The position numbers and the translations under genes were made by a program. DNA of 64,000 nucleotides from Bradyrhizobium sp. CSA112 (lineage in GTDB: Bacteria; Pseudomonadota; Alphaproteobacteria; Rhizobiales; Xanthobacteraceae). Within the stretch, counting starts at the first letter, position 1. Each line of letters starts with the position of its first letter. The notes under the pieces were generated by a model that was not told the DNA's origin, did no database searches, and saw nothing but the letters and a program-made list of their open reading frames with translations. Location of the stretch: contig NZ_JAACFS010000040.1 in the NCBI RefSeq assembly GCF_029051645.1, positions 1 to 64,000 of the forward strand, written 5' to 3'. Below are positions 16,500-24,116 of this stretch, one piece after another.

Positions 16500-17642
16500 T
16501 CAGATGTGGTAGGTCCGCAGCGGCGGGATGCCGTTGAACGCCACCGACGAGTAGGTCGACGTATAGGCCCCGGTGCCTTCGATCAGCAGCTTGTCGCCGA
16601 TCTCGAGCGTCACCGGAAGCGGATACGGCATCTTCTCGTACAGCACGTCGGCGCTGTCGCAGGTGGGACCTGCGAGCACGCACGGCGTCATCTCCGCGCC
16701 GTCATGCGGCGTGCGGATGGCGTAGCGGATCGACTCGTCCATCGTCTCGGCGAGACCGCCGAACTTGCCGATGTCGAGATATACCCAGCGCACCTCGTCC
16801 TCGTCGCTCTTCCTGGAGATCAGAACGACTTCGGTCTCGATGACCCCTGCATTTCCGACCATGCCGCGGCCCGGCTCGATGATGGTCTCCGGGATCTGGT
16901 TGCCGAAATGCTTGCGCAGCGCACGGAAGATCGACCGGCCGTACTGCACGACCGGAGGAACGTCCTTGAGGTACCGGGTCGGGAAGCCGCCGCCCATGTT
17001 GACCATGGACAGGTTGATCCCGCGCTCGGCGCAGTCCCGGAACACCGTCGAGGCCATCGCCAGCGCGCGGTCCCACGCCTTCACCTTGCGCTGCTGCGAG
17101 CCGACATGGAACGAGATGCCGCACGGATCCAGGCCCAGACGCTTGGCGAGGTCGAGCACTTCGACCGCCATTTCCGGGTCGCAGCCGAACTTGCGCGACA
17201 GCGGCCATTCGGCGCCTGCGCAATCATAGAGGATGCGGCAGAACACCTTGGCGCCGGGGGCGGCACGGGCGACCTTCTCGACCTCGGCGGCGCAGTCGAC
17301 CGCGAACAGGCGAATGCCGAGCGCGAAGGCGCGTGTGATGTCGCGCTCCTTCTTGATCGTATTGCCATAGGAGATGCGGTCCGGCGTCGCACCCGCAGCC
17401 AGCGCCATTTCGATTTCGGCGACGGTGGCCGTGTCGAAGCACGAGCCCATCGAGGCCAAAAGCGACAGCACTTCGGGCGCGGGATTTGCCTTCACCGCGT
17501 AGAACACGCGGCTGTCCGGCAAGGCCTTTGCGAAGGTCTGGTAATTGTCGCGCACGACTTCGAGGTCGACAACGAGGCACGGCTCGGTGTCCTGGCCCTC
17601 GCTGCGGCGGTTGCGCAGGAATTCCTGAATACGTTCGGTCAT
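16500..17642 (-). CDS. Ornithine (lysine/ornithine) decarboxylase, PLP fold type III
   Basis: A 380-residue eukaryotic-type ODC. The PLP lysine is in FYAVKANP (about 49), the phosphate loop is GGGFPT, EPGRG binds the cofactor, and the C-terminal catalytic motif is GPTCDSADVLYE. It converts ornithine to putrescine, the precursor of homospermidine; lysine activity is common in this clade. ATG 17642 is chosen because GGAGGG lies 4-9 nt upstream; an open frame continues to 17654 without a better start. An unusually long leader (17643 to about 18110) suggests mRNA-level control. Confidence 0.93.
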   Translation of the reverse strand: MTERIQEFLRNRRSEGQDTEPCLVVDLEVVRDNYQTFAKALPDSRVFYAVKANPAPEVLSLLASMGSCFDTATVAEIEMALAAGATPDRISYGNTIKKERDITRAFALGIRLFAVDCAAEVEKVARAAPGAKVFCRILYDCAGAEWPLSRKFGCDPEMAVEVLDLAKRLGLDPCGISFHVGSQQRKVKAWDRALAMASTVFRDCAERGINLSMVNMGGGFPTRYLKDVPPVVQYGRSIFRALRKHFGNQIPETIIEPGRGMVGNAGVIETEVVLISRKSDEDEVRWVYLDIGKFGGLAETMDESIRYAIRTPHDGAEMTPCVLAGPTCDSADVLYEKMPYPLPVTLEIGDKLLIEGTGAYTSTYSSVAFNGIPPLRTYHI

Positions 17643-18110
17643 AGCACCCTCCAAACGGCCCAGCGACGGGACCCGTTCAAATTTTGATCTCGGCCATGAG
17701 TGCTTCGGCGTTGTCGCACGATGGAGACGCGACTAGGCCTTGAAGAACTCGGACCGAATTGTGCTGCCGTGGATTGGTCGGGAATTTCCCGCCCGCACAC
17801 CTGGCAATGAAGGACAAGCCTTTTCAGTAGCCCGCGCCGGCGGTGGAATGCCGGTAGAGACCAAAAAAGCCCGATCCGTCGTTGCTTTAAGTCGCGTCCC
17901 CCGTTGAGAGCGGGGTGCGCCGGTTCGCCTCCGGCTGCCAGTCACGGTTGCAAAGGATGGAGAGACCTTCAACGGCATCTCTTGAGAGAGATGCTGGCCA
18001 CTCAAACTTGAGAGACCCTCGGTTCTTCATCCCTTGGCGGCTGTCCGGCCTCTTGTCCGGATACCTACCGACTGACACACGACCACAGGCACGTGCGAAA
18101 TTGGGCAAGG
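17643..18110 (-). promoter_or_regulatory. Long structured leader of ornithine decarboxylase, speF-element candidate
   Basis: About 470 nt of non-protein-like sequence precede the decarboxylase. On the minus strand it contains, in order, hairpin TCCGG/CCGGA (18044-18061), a CTCAA/TTGAG dyad (18001-18012), a perfect 8-bp hairpin GCATCTCT/AGAGATGC with a 4-nt loop (17975-17994), two copies of GAGAGACC (seen as GGTCTCTC in the RNA) flanking it, and a GC-rich segment before a 240-nt tail. Established knowledge: an RNA motif named speF was reported upstream of ornithine decarboxylases in alphaproteobacteria. Matching to that model is my inference from location and structure. A weak promoter (TTGTTG, 17 nt, TCTTAT) lies about 18115-18145. 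Confidence 0.6.
17887..18030 (-). CDS. Possible 47-codon leader peptide ORF within the decarboxylase leader
   Basis: ATG at 18030 follows AAGGG and opens a 47-codon frame ending in TAA at 17887. The coding frame runs through both GAGAGACC repeats and the perfect hairpin at 17975-17994, an arrangement expected if translation of the leader affects which hairpins form. It is basic and contains several Arg codons (NRG, SRD, NRD, NRR). Translation is not shown by sequence alone; it could be a chance frame over a conserved RNA. Confidence 0.35.
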   Translation of the reverse strand: MKNRGSLKFEWPASLSRDAVEGLSILCNRDWQPEANRRTPLSTGDAT

Positions 18111-18295
18111 CTGGAAATAAGACTTTTGATTTCGCTTCGCAACAATTTTTTTAGGCTGGGGAGAAATTTCTCAAACGTGTGCTTACAAATTCGTTCGCAG
18201 CGCGCCGCCGACGACAAACATGAACGGTCGTTAAGATTTCCGGGAGAGACGTGAGCGCTTCAGCGCCTGTGTCGCAGCGCTTTCTCGAACGCGCG

Positions 18296-18556
18296 TCAGG
18301 CGCGCCTGAAGAACGGCTCGATGCGCTGCGCGGCGCGGATGAACGCCACCATGATCAGCACGCCGATCCCGAACAGCACCGCCTGCAGGATGTGAGCGCT
18401 GGTGTCGTTGAGGCCGAACAGGATCGCGAGCGCCCAGCCGCCGGCAAATGCCGCGCCGAAGACCTCCGCGCCAATCAGGATCGCCGCCGAGATGACGGTG
18501 ATGACGCTCGGCCAGGCGATCGCGCGGGAGGAGCTGGAAGCGGGCTGTGGGCTCAT
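18296..18556 (-). CDS. Small two-helix membrane protein, unknown function
   Basis: An 86-residue protein starting MSPQPASSSSR with two hydrophobic helices (about 16-39 and 50-69) separated by a short loop NDTSAHI and ending in a basic tail RAAQRIEPFFRRA. ATG 18556 is preferred; the open frame continuing upstream runs through a dispersed repeat. It lies upstream of the decarboxylase leader on the same strand, but the 150-nt gap makes co-transcription uncertain. Confidence 0.65.
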   Translation of the reverse strand: MSPQPASSSSRAIAWPSVITVISAAILIGAEVFGAAFAGGWALAILFGLNDTSAHILQAVLFGIGVLIMVAFIRAAQRIEPFFRRA

Positions 18557-18666
18557 GAAATAGTTCCTGTTTGAGGGGCGCAATCTCTCCGAAAAGGGCC
18601 TATCTATCAAGCGCAAAAGGCCCAAAAATGCCGCATCGCGTGGTATAGATTGCCGCATCTTCCAGA

Positions 18667-18710
18667 GCGTTTTCGTGCGAAATGGGTGCCGGTTCGTGTA
18701 ACGAAAACGC
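18667..18710. repeat. Dispersed palindrome (GCGTTTTCG type)
   Basis: Perfect 9-bp arms GCGTTTTCG and CGAAAACGC enclose a 26-nt loop. This sequence type is familiar to me as a common intergenic repeat of Bradyrhizobium-group genomes. It lies between the divergent membrane-protein and oligopeptidase genes. Confidence 0.65.
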
Positions 18711-18786
18711 GTCAAAGCAAAGCGTGGAGCCCGGGCCTGATGACGTCAGGAACGGAAGGGCTCCAGAGGCGAAAACGGGATTTGTG

Positions 18787-20877
18787 ATGTCAGAAACGCA
18801 GCAGATGGCAGCCACTCCGGAAGCCCGGGCAAACCCGCTGCTCGAGCCGTGGCAGACGCCATTCGAGACGCCGCCGTTTACCGAGATCGAACCGGAGCAC
18901 TTCCTGCCCGCCTTCGAGCAGGCCTTTGCCGATCATGCCGCCGAGGTCGCGGCGATCACCCACGATCCTTCCACGCCTGACTTCGCGAACACGATCACGG
19001 CGCTGGAGCGCTCCGGCAAGCTGCTCTCCAAGGTCTCGGCGGTGTTCTACGACCTGGTCTCGGCGCACTCCAATCCGGCGATCCTGGAGATCGACAAGGA
19101 AGTCTCCTTGCGGATGGCCCGGCACTGGAACCCGATCATGATGAACGCGGTGCTGTTCGGCCGCATCGCGATGCTGCACGAGAAGCGCGCCACGCTCGGC
19201 CTGACCGGCGAGCAGAAGCGGCTCCTGGAGCGCACCTACACCAATTTCTACCGCGCCGGCGCCGGCCTCGACGAGGTTGCCAAAAAGCGCCGCGCGGAGA
19301 TCAATGAGCGCTTGGCCCAGCTCGGCACCTCGTTCAGCCACCATCTGCTCGGCGACGAGCAGGACTGGTTCATGGAGCTCGGCGAGGACGACCGCGCCGG
19401 CCTTCCCGAGGCCTTCGTCGCCGCGGCCAAGGCGGCTGCGGAAGAGCGGGGCATGGAAGGCAAGGCGATCGTGACGCTGTCGCGCTCCTCGGTCGAGCCG
19501 TTCCTGAAGAGCTCCTCCCGCCGCGATCTGCGCGAGAAGGTCTTCAAGGCCTTCACCGCGCGCGGCGACAATGGCAACGCCAACGACAACAACGCCACCA
19601 TCGTGGAGATTCTCCAGCTCCGCGAGGAGGCCGCCAAGATCATGGGCTTTCCGACCTACGCCGCCTACCGGCTGGAGGATTCCATGGCCAAGACGCCGGA
19701 GGCGGTACGCAGCCTGCTGGAGCGGGTCTGGAAGCCGGCCCGGGCGCGGGCGCTCGCCGACCGCGACGCCCTGCAGGCGCTGATCGCGGAGGAGGGCGGC
19801 AATTTCACGCTCGCCCCGTGGGACTGGCGCTACTACGCCGAGATCCTGCGCCAGCGCCGCGCCAATTTCGACGACGCCGCGATCAAGCCCTATCTCGTGC
19901 TCGACCACATGATCGAGGCCGCCTTCGACTGCGCCACCCGCCTGTTCGGGATCACTTTCTCCGAACGCAAGGACATTCCGGTCTGGCATCCGGACGTCCG
20001 GGTCTGGGAGGTCAGGGATGCCGACGGCAAGCACAAGGCACTGTTCTATGGCGACTACTTCGCCAGGCCCTCAAAGCGCTCCGGCGCCTGGATGACCTCG
20101 CTGCGCGACCAGCAGAAGCTCGACGTCGACGTCGCCCCGCTGATCATCAATGTCTGCAATTTCGCCAAGGGCTCAGGCGGCCAGCCGTCGCTGCTGTCGC
20201 CGGACGATGCGCGAACCCTGTTCCATGAGTTCGGCCATGGCCTGCACGGCATGTTGTCCAACGTGACCTATCCCTCGCTGTCGGGCACGAGTGTGTTCAC
20301 CGACTTCGTCGAACTGCCCTCGCAACTTTACGAGCACTGGCAGGAGCAGCCGCAGGTGCTGCGGCAGTTCGCAAAGCACTACCAGACCGGCGAGCCGCTG
20401 CCGGACGACCTGCTGCAGCGCTTCCTCGCCGCCCGCAAGTTCAACCAGGGCTTTGCCACCGTGGAGTTCGTCTCCTCGGCGCTGATCGACCTCGAATTCC
20501 ACACCCAGCCGGCCGAGGCCAGCCGCGATGTCGGCGCGTTCGAGAAGGCGGAGCTGGAGAAGATCGGGATGCCCGCGGAAATCGCGCTGCGGCACCGGCC
20601 CACGCAGTTCGGCCATATCTTTTCCGGCGATCACTATGCGTCGGGCTATTACAGCTATATGTGGTCGGAAGTGATGGACGCCGACGCGTTCGGCGCTTTC
20701 GAGGAGGCCGGCGACATCTTCGATCCCGCCACCGCCAAGCGCCTGCACGACGATATCTATTCTTCGGGCGGCTCGCGCGAGCCGGAGGAGGCCTATGTCG
20801 CCTTCCGCGGCCGCGAGCCGGAGGCCGATGCGCTGCTGCAGCGACGCGGCCTGCTCGAAACAACACCGGCGGCCTGA
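18787..20877 (+). CDS. dcp: M3 family zinc metallopeptidase (peptidyl-dipeptidase Dcp / oligopeptidase A)
   Basis: A 696-residue cytoplasmic oligopeptidase that trims peptides released by other proteases. The thermolysin-like zinc motif is FHEFGHGLHG near residue 480 with the downstream Glu in FVELPSQLYEHW. Length fits Dcp/OpdA. ATG 18787 is used; GTG 18784 directly precedes it, and the open frame extending to 18682 runs through the dispersed repeat. It has no signal peptide. Confidence 0.92.
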   Translation: MSETQQMAATPEARANPLLEPWQTPFETPPFTEIEPEHFLPAFEQAFADHAAEVAAITHDPSTPDFANTITALERSGKLLSKVSAVFYDLVSAHSNPAILEIDKEVSLRMARHWNPIMMNAVLFGRIAMLHEKRATLGLTGEQKRLLERTYTNFYRAGAGLDEVAKKRRAEINERLAQLGTSFSHHLLGDEQDWFMELGEDDRAGLPEAFVAAAKAAAEERGMEGKAIVTLSRSSVEPFLKSSSRRDLREKVFKAFTARGDNGNANDNNATIVEILQLREEAAKIMGFPTYAAYRLEDSMAKTPEAVRSLLERVWKPARARALADRDALQALIAEEGGNFTLAPWDWRYYAEILRQRRANFDDAAIKPYLVLDHMIEAAFDCATRLFGITFSERKDIPVWHPDVRVWEVRDADGKHKALFYGDYFARPSKRSGAWMTSLRDQQKLDVDVAPLIINVCNFAKGSGGQPSLLSPDDARTLFHEFGHGLHGMLSNVTYPSLSGTSVFTDFVELPSQLYEHWQEQPQVLRQFAKHYQTGEPLPDDLLQRFLAARKFNQGFATVEFVSSALIDLEFHTQPAEASRDVGAFEKAELEKIGMPAEIALRHRPTQFGHIFSGDHYASGYYSYMWSEVMDADAFGAFEEAGDIFDPATAKRLHDDIYSSGGSREPEEAYVAFRGREPEADALLQRRGLLETTPAA

Positions 20878-20900
20878 CTAAGCCGGCGCCGCCTCCACGA

Positions 20901-21038
20901 GTCGTCCCTGCCTAGTGCGCAATTGCGCACGGGCGCAGGGACCCATAACCCCTGGTGTTCGTTGTGAGGGAAGAGCCTTTGCCACACTGCCAAAAAGAGA
21001 CGACACGGCGTATGGGTCCCTGCGTTCGCAGGGACGAC
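20901..21038. repeat. Paired palindromic repeat, family 1 (copy 1)
   Basis: Ends in the family signature: TATGGGTCCCTGCG-TT-CGCAGGGACGAC, whose CCCTGCG/CGCAGGG arms form a hairpin. Its left half is a diverged copy in the opposite orientation (CGCAGGGACCCATAACC). The right edge abuts the start codon of the next gene at 21039. Confidence 0.85.
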
Positions 21039-21677
21039 GTGTTGCGTGGAGCGCTCGCATTGTTGGGCGTGATCGTCGCGCTGTCGCTTGGCACAGCCTC
21101 GGCCGAGGCCCACCCGCACGTCTGGATCACCGCCAGGAGCGAGGTGGTCTACGCGCCCGACGGCTCGATGACGGGGGTTCGTCACGCCTGGACTTTCGAC
21201 GACATGTTCTCGACCTATGCGCTGCAGGGTATCGAGACCAAGACCAAGGGCGTCTATACCCGTGAGGAACTGGCGCCGCTGGCGCAGACCAATGTCGAGT
21301 CGCTGAAGGATTTCGCCTATTTCACCTTCGCCAAGGCCGACGGCAAGAAGACGAAATTCACCGAGCCGGTGGACTACTTCCTCGAATACAAGGACAGCGC
21401 CCTGACGCTGCATTTCGTCTTGCCGCTGAAGGCGCCGGCGACGTCGAAGCAGCTTGCGCTGGAGGTGTTCGATCCCTCCTACTTCATCGACTTCAAGTTC
21501 GACGACAAGGACCCGATCAAGCTGGTCGGCGCGCCCGCCGCCTGCCAGATGCAGTTCCAGCGGCCGAACGACGAAACCGCCAACACCCAGCGCTTGAACG
21601 AGCAGAATTTCATGAACGGCGACAACTCCAATTACGGCGCGATGTTTGCCAACAAGATCACGGTGAACTGCCCGTGA
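21039..21677 (+). CDS. DUF1007 periplasmic protein (ZevA-like)
   Basis: About 212 residues, with a signal peptide (LRGALALLGVIVALSLG) and mature start EAHPHVWI, the hallmark of DUF1007. In Haemophilus, a DUF1007 protein (ZevA) works with a membrane partner (ZevB) in zinc uptake; here too it directly precedes a NicO-family membrane protein. GTG 21039 is chosen because signal sequence begins there; the ATG at 21012 lies within the dispersed repeat. The only ribosome-site-like sequence, AGGGA, is part of the repeat hairpin. Metal specificity is inferred. Confidence 0.85.
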   Translation: MLRGALALLGVIVALSLGTASAEAHPHVWITARSEVVYAPDGSMTGVRHAWTFDDMFSTYALQGIETKTKGVYTREELAPLAQTNVESLKDFAYFTFAKADGKKTKFTEPVDYFLEYKDSALTLHFVLPLKAPATSKQLALEVFDPSYFIDFKFDDKDPIKLVGAPAACQMQFQRPNDETANTQRLNEQNFMNGDNSNYGAMFANKITVNCP

Positions 21678-22741
21678 GGCAGATGCCCGCCGGCCTTGCG
21701 CGAGGCGTCACCATCACCATTGCCGCGCTGTCGGCGCTTATTGTTTTCGACGCGGCCTTGCACGCTTTGATGGCACAAAATCCGTTCGGCGGACCGCGAC
21801 CCGCCGCCGAGCCGCAGGTCGGCGGCATCGTCGGCTGGATCCTCGCCAAGCAATCCGAATTCTACCGCGAGATGTCGCAGACGATCCGGGCGGCCAAATC
21901 CGACGGCAGCGCAGTCTGGACGCTGCTCGGCATCTCCTTTGCCTACGGCATCTTTCATGCTGCCGGCCCCGGCCACGGCAAGGCGGTGATTTCGTCCTAT
22001 CTCGTCGCCAACGAGGAAACCGCGCGGCGCGGCATCGTGCTGTCGTTCGCCTCGGCGCTGCTGCAGGCGCTGGTGGCGGTCGCCATCGTGGCGGTGCTCG
22101 CCTGGCTGCTCTCCTCCACCGCCAAGACGATGTGCTCCGCGGAGAAGGCGATCGAGATCATAAGTTACGCACTGATCGCGGCGCTTGGCGCCCGGCTGGT
22201 CTGGACCAAGGGCGGCGGTTTTATGCGCGCATTGGCGAAGCCGGAGCCGGCGCTGGCCGTCGCGCACCATCCTGGTCATGGCCATCACCACCATGATCAT
22301 CATCACGGCCATGACCATGTTCATAGCCACAGTCATGACCACGTGCATGACGAGCATTGCGGCCATTCGCACGGGCCGACGCCGGATCAACTCGCCGGCC
22401 ACGGCGGTTGGCAGCGTGGCTTGGGCACGATCTTTGCCGTGGGCATGCGGCCCTGCTCGGGCGCGATCCTGGTGCTGGTATTTTCGCTGGCGCAGGGCCT
22501 TTTCCTGGCCGGCATCGCCGCGACCTTCGTGATGGGACTCGGCACCGCCATCACGGTCGCAACCATCGCGGTGATCGCCGTATCGGCGAAAGGCCTGGCC
22601 CGGCGGCTCAGCGCCGGGCGCGAGGGCGGCGGCACGCTGATCATGCGCGGCATTGAATTCGGCGCCGCCGGGCTGGTCCTCTTGTTCGGCCTCGGCCTGT
22701 TGTTCGGCTATCTCGCCGCCGAACGCGCAACGTGTCTGTAA
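21674..22741 (+). CDS. NicO-family metal transporter with His-rich loop (ZevB/RcnA-like)
   Basis: A 355-residue polytopic membrane protein of the nickel/cobalt (NicO) superfamily. Family motifs HAAGPGHGKA (about 100) and GMRPCSGA (about 256) are present, and a cytosolic or periplasmic His-rich loop of roughly 35 residues (about 195-235) separates the two halves. GTG 21674 overlaps the DUF1007 stop (GTGA), indicating coupling. The pairing with DUF1007 favours a ZevAB-type zinc role over Ni/Co efflux; direction and metal are not provable here. No Zur-type site is visible upstream. Confidence 0.87.
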   Translation: MRQMPAGLARGVTITIAALSALIVFDAALHALMAQNPFGGPRPAAEPQVGGIVGWILAKQSEFYREMSQTIRAAKSDGSAVWTLLGISFAYGIFHAAGPGHGKAVISSYLVANEETARRGIVLSFASALLQALVAVAIVAVLAWLLSSTAKTMCSAEKAIEIISYALIAALGARLVWTKGGGFMRALAKPEPALAVAHHPGHGHHHHDHHHGHDHVHSHSHDHVHDEHCGHSHGPTPDQLAGHGGWQRGLGTIFAVGMRPCSGAILVLVFSLAQGLFLAGIAATFVMGLGTAITVATIAVIAVSAKGLARRLSAGREGGGTLIMRGIEFGAAGLVLLFGLGLLFGYLAAERATCL

Positions 22742-22758
22742 TCCACGCTACGAACTGT

Positions 22759-22877
22759 TGTTCCTGCGAACGCAGGAACCCATAACCACAGGATTAAGTT
22801 GTTGGACGAAAGCCGTCGAACAGGGTTTCTCAAAACTAGCGGCACGGCGTATGGGTCCCTGCGTTCGCAGGGACGAC
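22759..22877. repeat. Paired palindromic repeat, family 1 (copy 2)
   Basis: Two facing hairpins: TTCCTGCG-AA-CGCAGGAACCCATAACC on the left and TATGGGTCCCTGCG-TT-CGCAGGGACGAC on the right, separated by about 60 nt of unrelated sequence. The rest of the gap to the thioesterase gene (22878-22995) shows nothing distinctive. Confidence 0.85.
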
Positions 22878-22995
22878 AATTTACCGCGATAGATTCTGCA
22901 GCTCTATTTCGGTAACGCAAGTTGCCCGGCTTTTTGAAATTGGTTCGGTGCGCTATGCAGGCAACCAATCATGCCAAGGCATAGTCGGAGAAACG

Positions 22996-23433
22996 ATGTC
23001 ACGCGAGCAATTCTGGTTCTTTCACCCATTCCGGGTGCGCTATTCCGAAATCGATGGCCAGGGCGTCGTCTTCAACGCGCACTACCTGACTTATTTCGAT
23101 ACCACCATCACCGAATATTTCCGCGCGCTCGGCTATGATCAGTATGCCGATGCCAAGCAGACGGGCGAGGATTTCCACGTCGTCAAGTCCGTCATTGAAT
23201 ACAAGGCCCCGGTAAGGTTCGACTGGGAGTTGGACGTCGGGGCGCGCGTGGCGCGGATCGGCAATTCGAGCATGACCTTCGAACTCGCTATTTTCCTGAA
23301 GGGCGGCAATGACGCGCTGGTGACAGGCGAAGTCATCTGGGTCAACACCGACCAGCAGACCCATCGCCCGGTCCCGATATCGAAGGCGATCCGCGAGCTG
23401 ATCGCGACGCGGGAGAAACATCTGGCGGCGTGA
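22996..23433 (+). CDS. Hotdog-fold acyl-CoA thioesterase (4HBT/YbgC type)
   Basis: A 145-residue single-domain hotdog protein with the 4-hydroxybenzoyl-CoA thioesterase signature RVRYSEIDGQGVVFNAHYLTY, in which the Asp of EIDGQG is the expected catalytic residue. ATG 22996 has GGAG 6-9 nt upstream. It probably hydrolyses short or medium acyl-CoA esters; the substrate is not determinable. It stands alone between two repeats. Confidence 0.88.
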   Translation: MSREQFWFFHPFRVRYSEIDGQGVVFNAHYLTYFDTTITEYFRALGYDQYADAKQTGEDFHVVKSVIEYKAPVRFDWELDVGARVARIGNSSMTFELAIFLKGGNDALVTGEVIWVNTDQQTHRPVPISKAIRELIATREKHLAA

Positions 23434-23470
23434 GATCTGCGTCGCGAAAATGCGAAACTGTTTCCACCCC

Positions 23471-23553
23471 GTCATTGCGAGGAGCGAAGCGACGAAGCAA
23501 TCCATTTCTCCGCAAGTGGCCAAATGGATTGCTTCGCTTCGTTCGCAATGACG
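23471..23553. repeat. Paired palindromic repeat, family 2 (copy 1)
   Basis: Starts GTCATTGCGAGGAGCGAAGC and ends with the inverse (TTCGTTCGCAATGAC); internal GAAGCAATCCAT pairs with ATGGATTGCTTC. It lies between convergent genes. Confidence 0.85.
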
Positions 23554-23574
23554 TGGGATGGGTCCCGGCGAACC

Positions 23575-23973
23575 TCACGCCGGCAGATATGCCCTCAGCG
23601 CCGGCAAGAAAAAGATCGCGATGTTGATCGCAAAGCCGAGGCTCCAGAGGATCGAGCGGAGCGTCGGGCGGTTGCCGAGATAGGTGAAGACATAGGCGAT
23701 CCGCACGATCAGAAAGAGAACGGCGAGTTCGTCGATCAGGTTCTGCGGGCCGAGCCGGAATTCCGCCAGCAGCACAGCAACGGCAAAGAACGGAAAGGCC
23801 TCGATGCCGTTCTGGTGGGCGCCGAGCGCGCGGGCGCGGATCGGGTCCTGGTAGAAGCCGGGATCGCGCGGCCGGGAATTATCGAACTGTCGAAAGCTGA
23901 TCCATTTCACGGACGCGATCGTCATCAGATAGAGCATCAGCGTTCCGAAAACGCACCATTCGGCGATCGTCAT
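23575..23973 (-). CDS. MAPEG family membrane protein
   Basis: A 132-residue four-helix membrane protein. The RPRDPGFYQD...ARALGAHQNGIEAFPFF block and the NRPTLRSILWSLGF segment are typical of MAPEG proteins (membrane-associated eicosanoid/glutathione metabolism). Bacterial members have unknown or glutathione-linked roles. ATG 23973 gives the conserved N-terminus; the longer frame runs into a dispersed repeat. Confidence 0.85.
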   Translation of the reverse strand: MTIAEWCVFGTLMLYLMTIASVKWISFRQFDNSRPRDPGFYQDPIRARALGAHQNGIEAFPFFAVAVLLAEFRLGPQNLIDELAVLFLIVRIAYVFTYLGNRPTLRSILWSLGFAINIAIFFLPALRAYLPA

Positions 23974-24001
23974 GGTCCCTCCCGCCCGCGGGATATGGTT
24001 G

Positions 24002-24050
24002 GAGCATGATCTGATCGGAAAACCGGGGTCCACTTTTCCGGATCATGCTC
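24002..24050. repeat. Dispersed palindrome (GAGCATGATC type)
   Basis: Perfect 10-bp arms GAGCATGATC and GATCATGCTC with an inner partial pair CGGAAAA/TTTTCCG. This is another familiar Bradyrhizobium-type intergenic repeat. It lies between the divergent MAPEG and ferrochelatase genes, close to the likely promoter of the latter. Confidence 0.7.
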
Positions 24051-24116
24051 TGCGAAGCGTATCGAACCGGCCATTATCTTGACAAGGATGGTGCAACGCG
24101 CGAAGCCATCGAAATC

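Noticed and set aside
17733..18005. 90-codon alternative frame in the decarboxylase leader
   Set aside because: It overlaps the structured segment in another frame, has no ribosome site and no start near the hairpins; the 47-codon frame is the better candidate.
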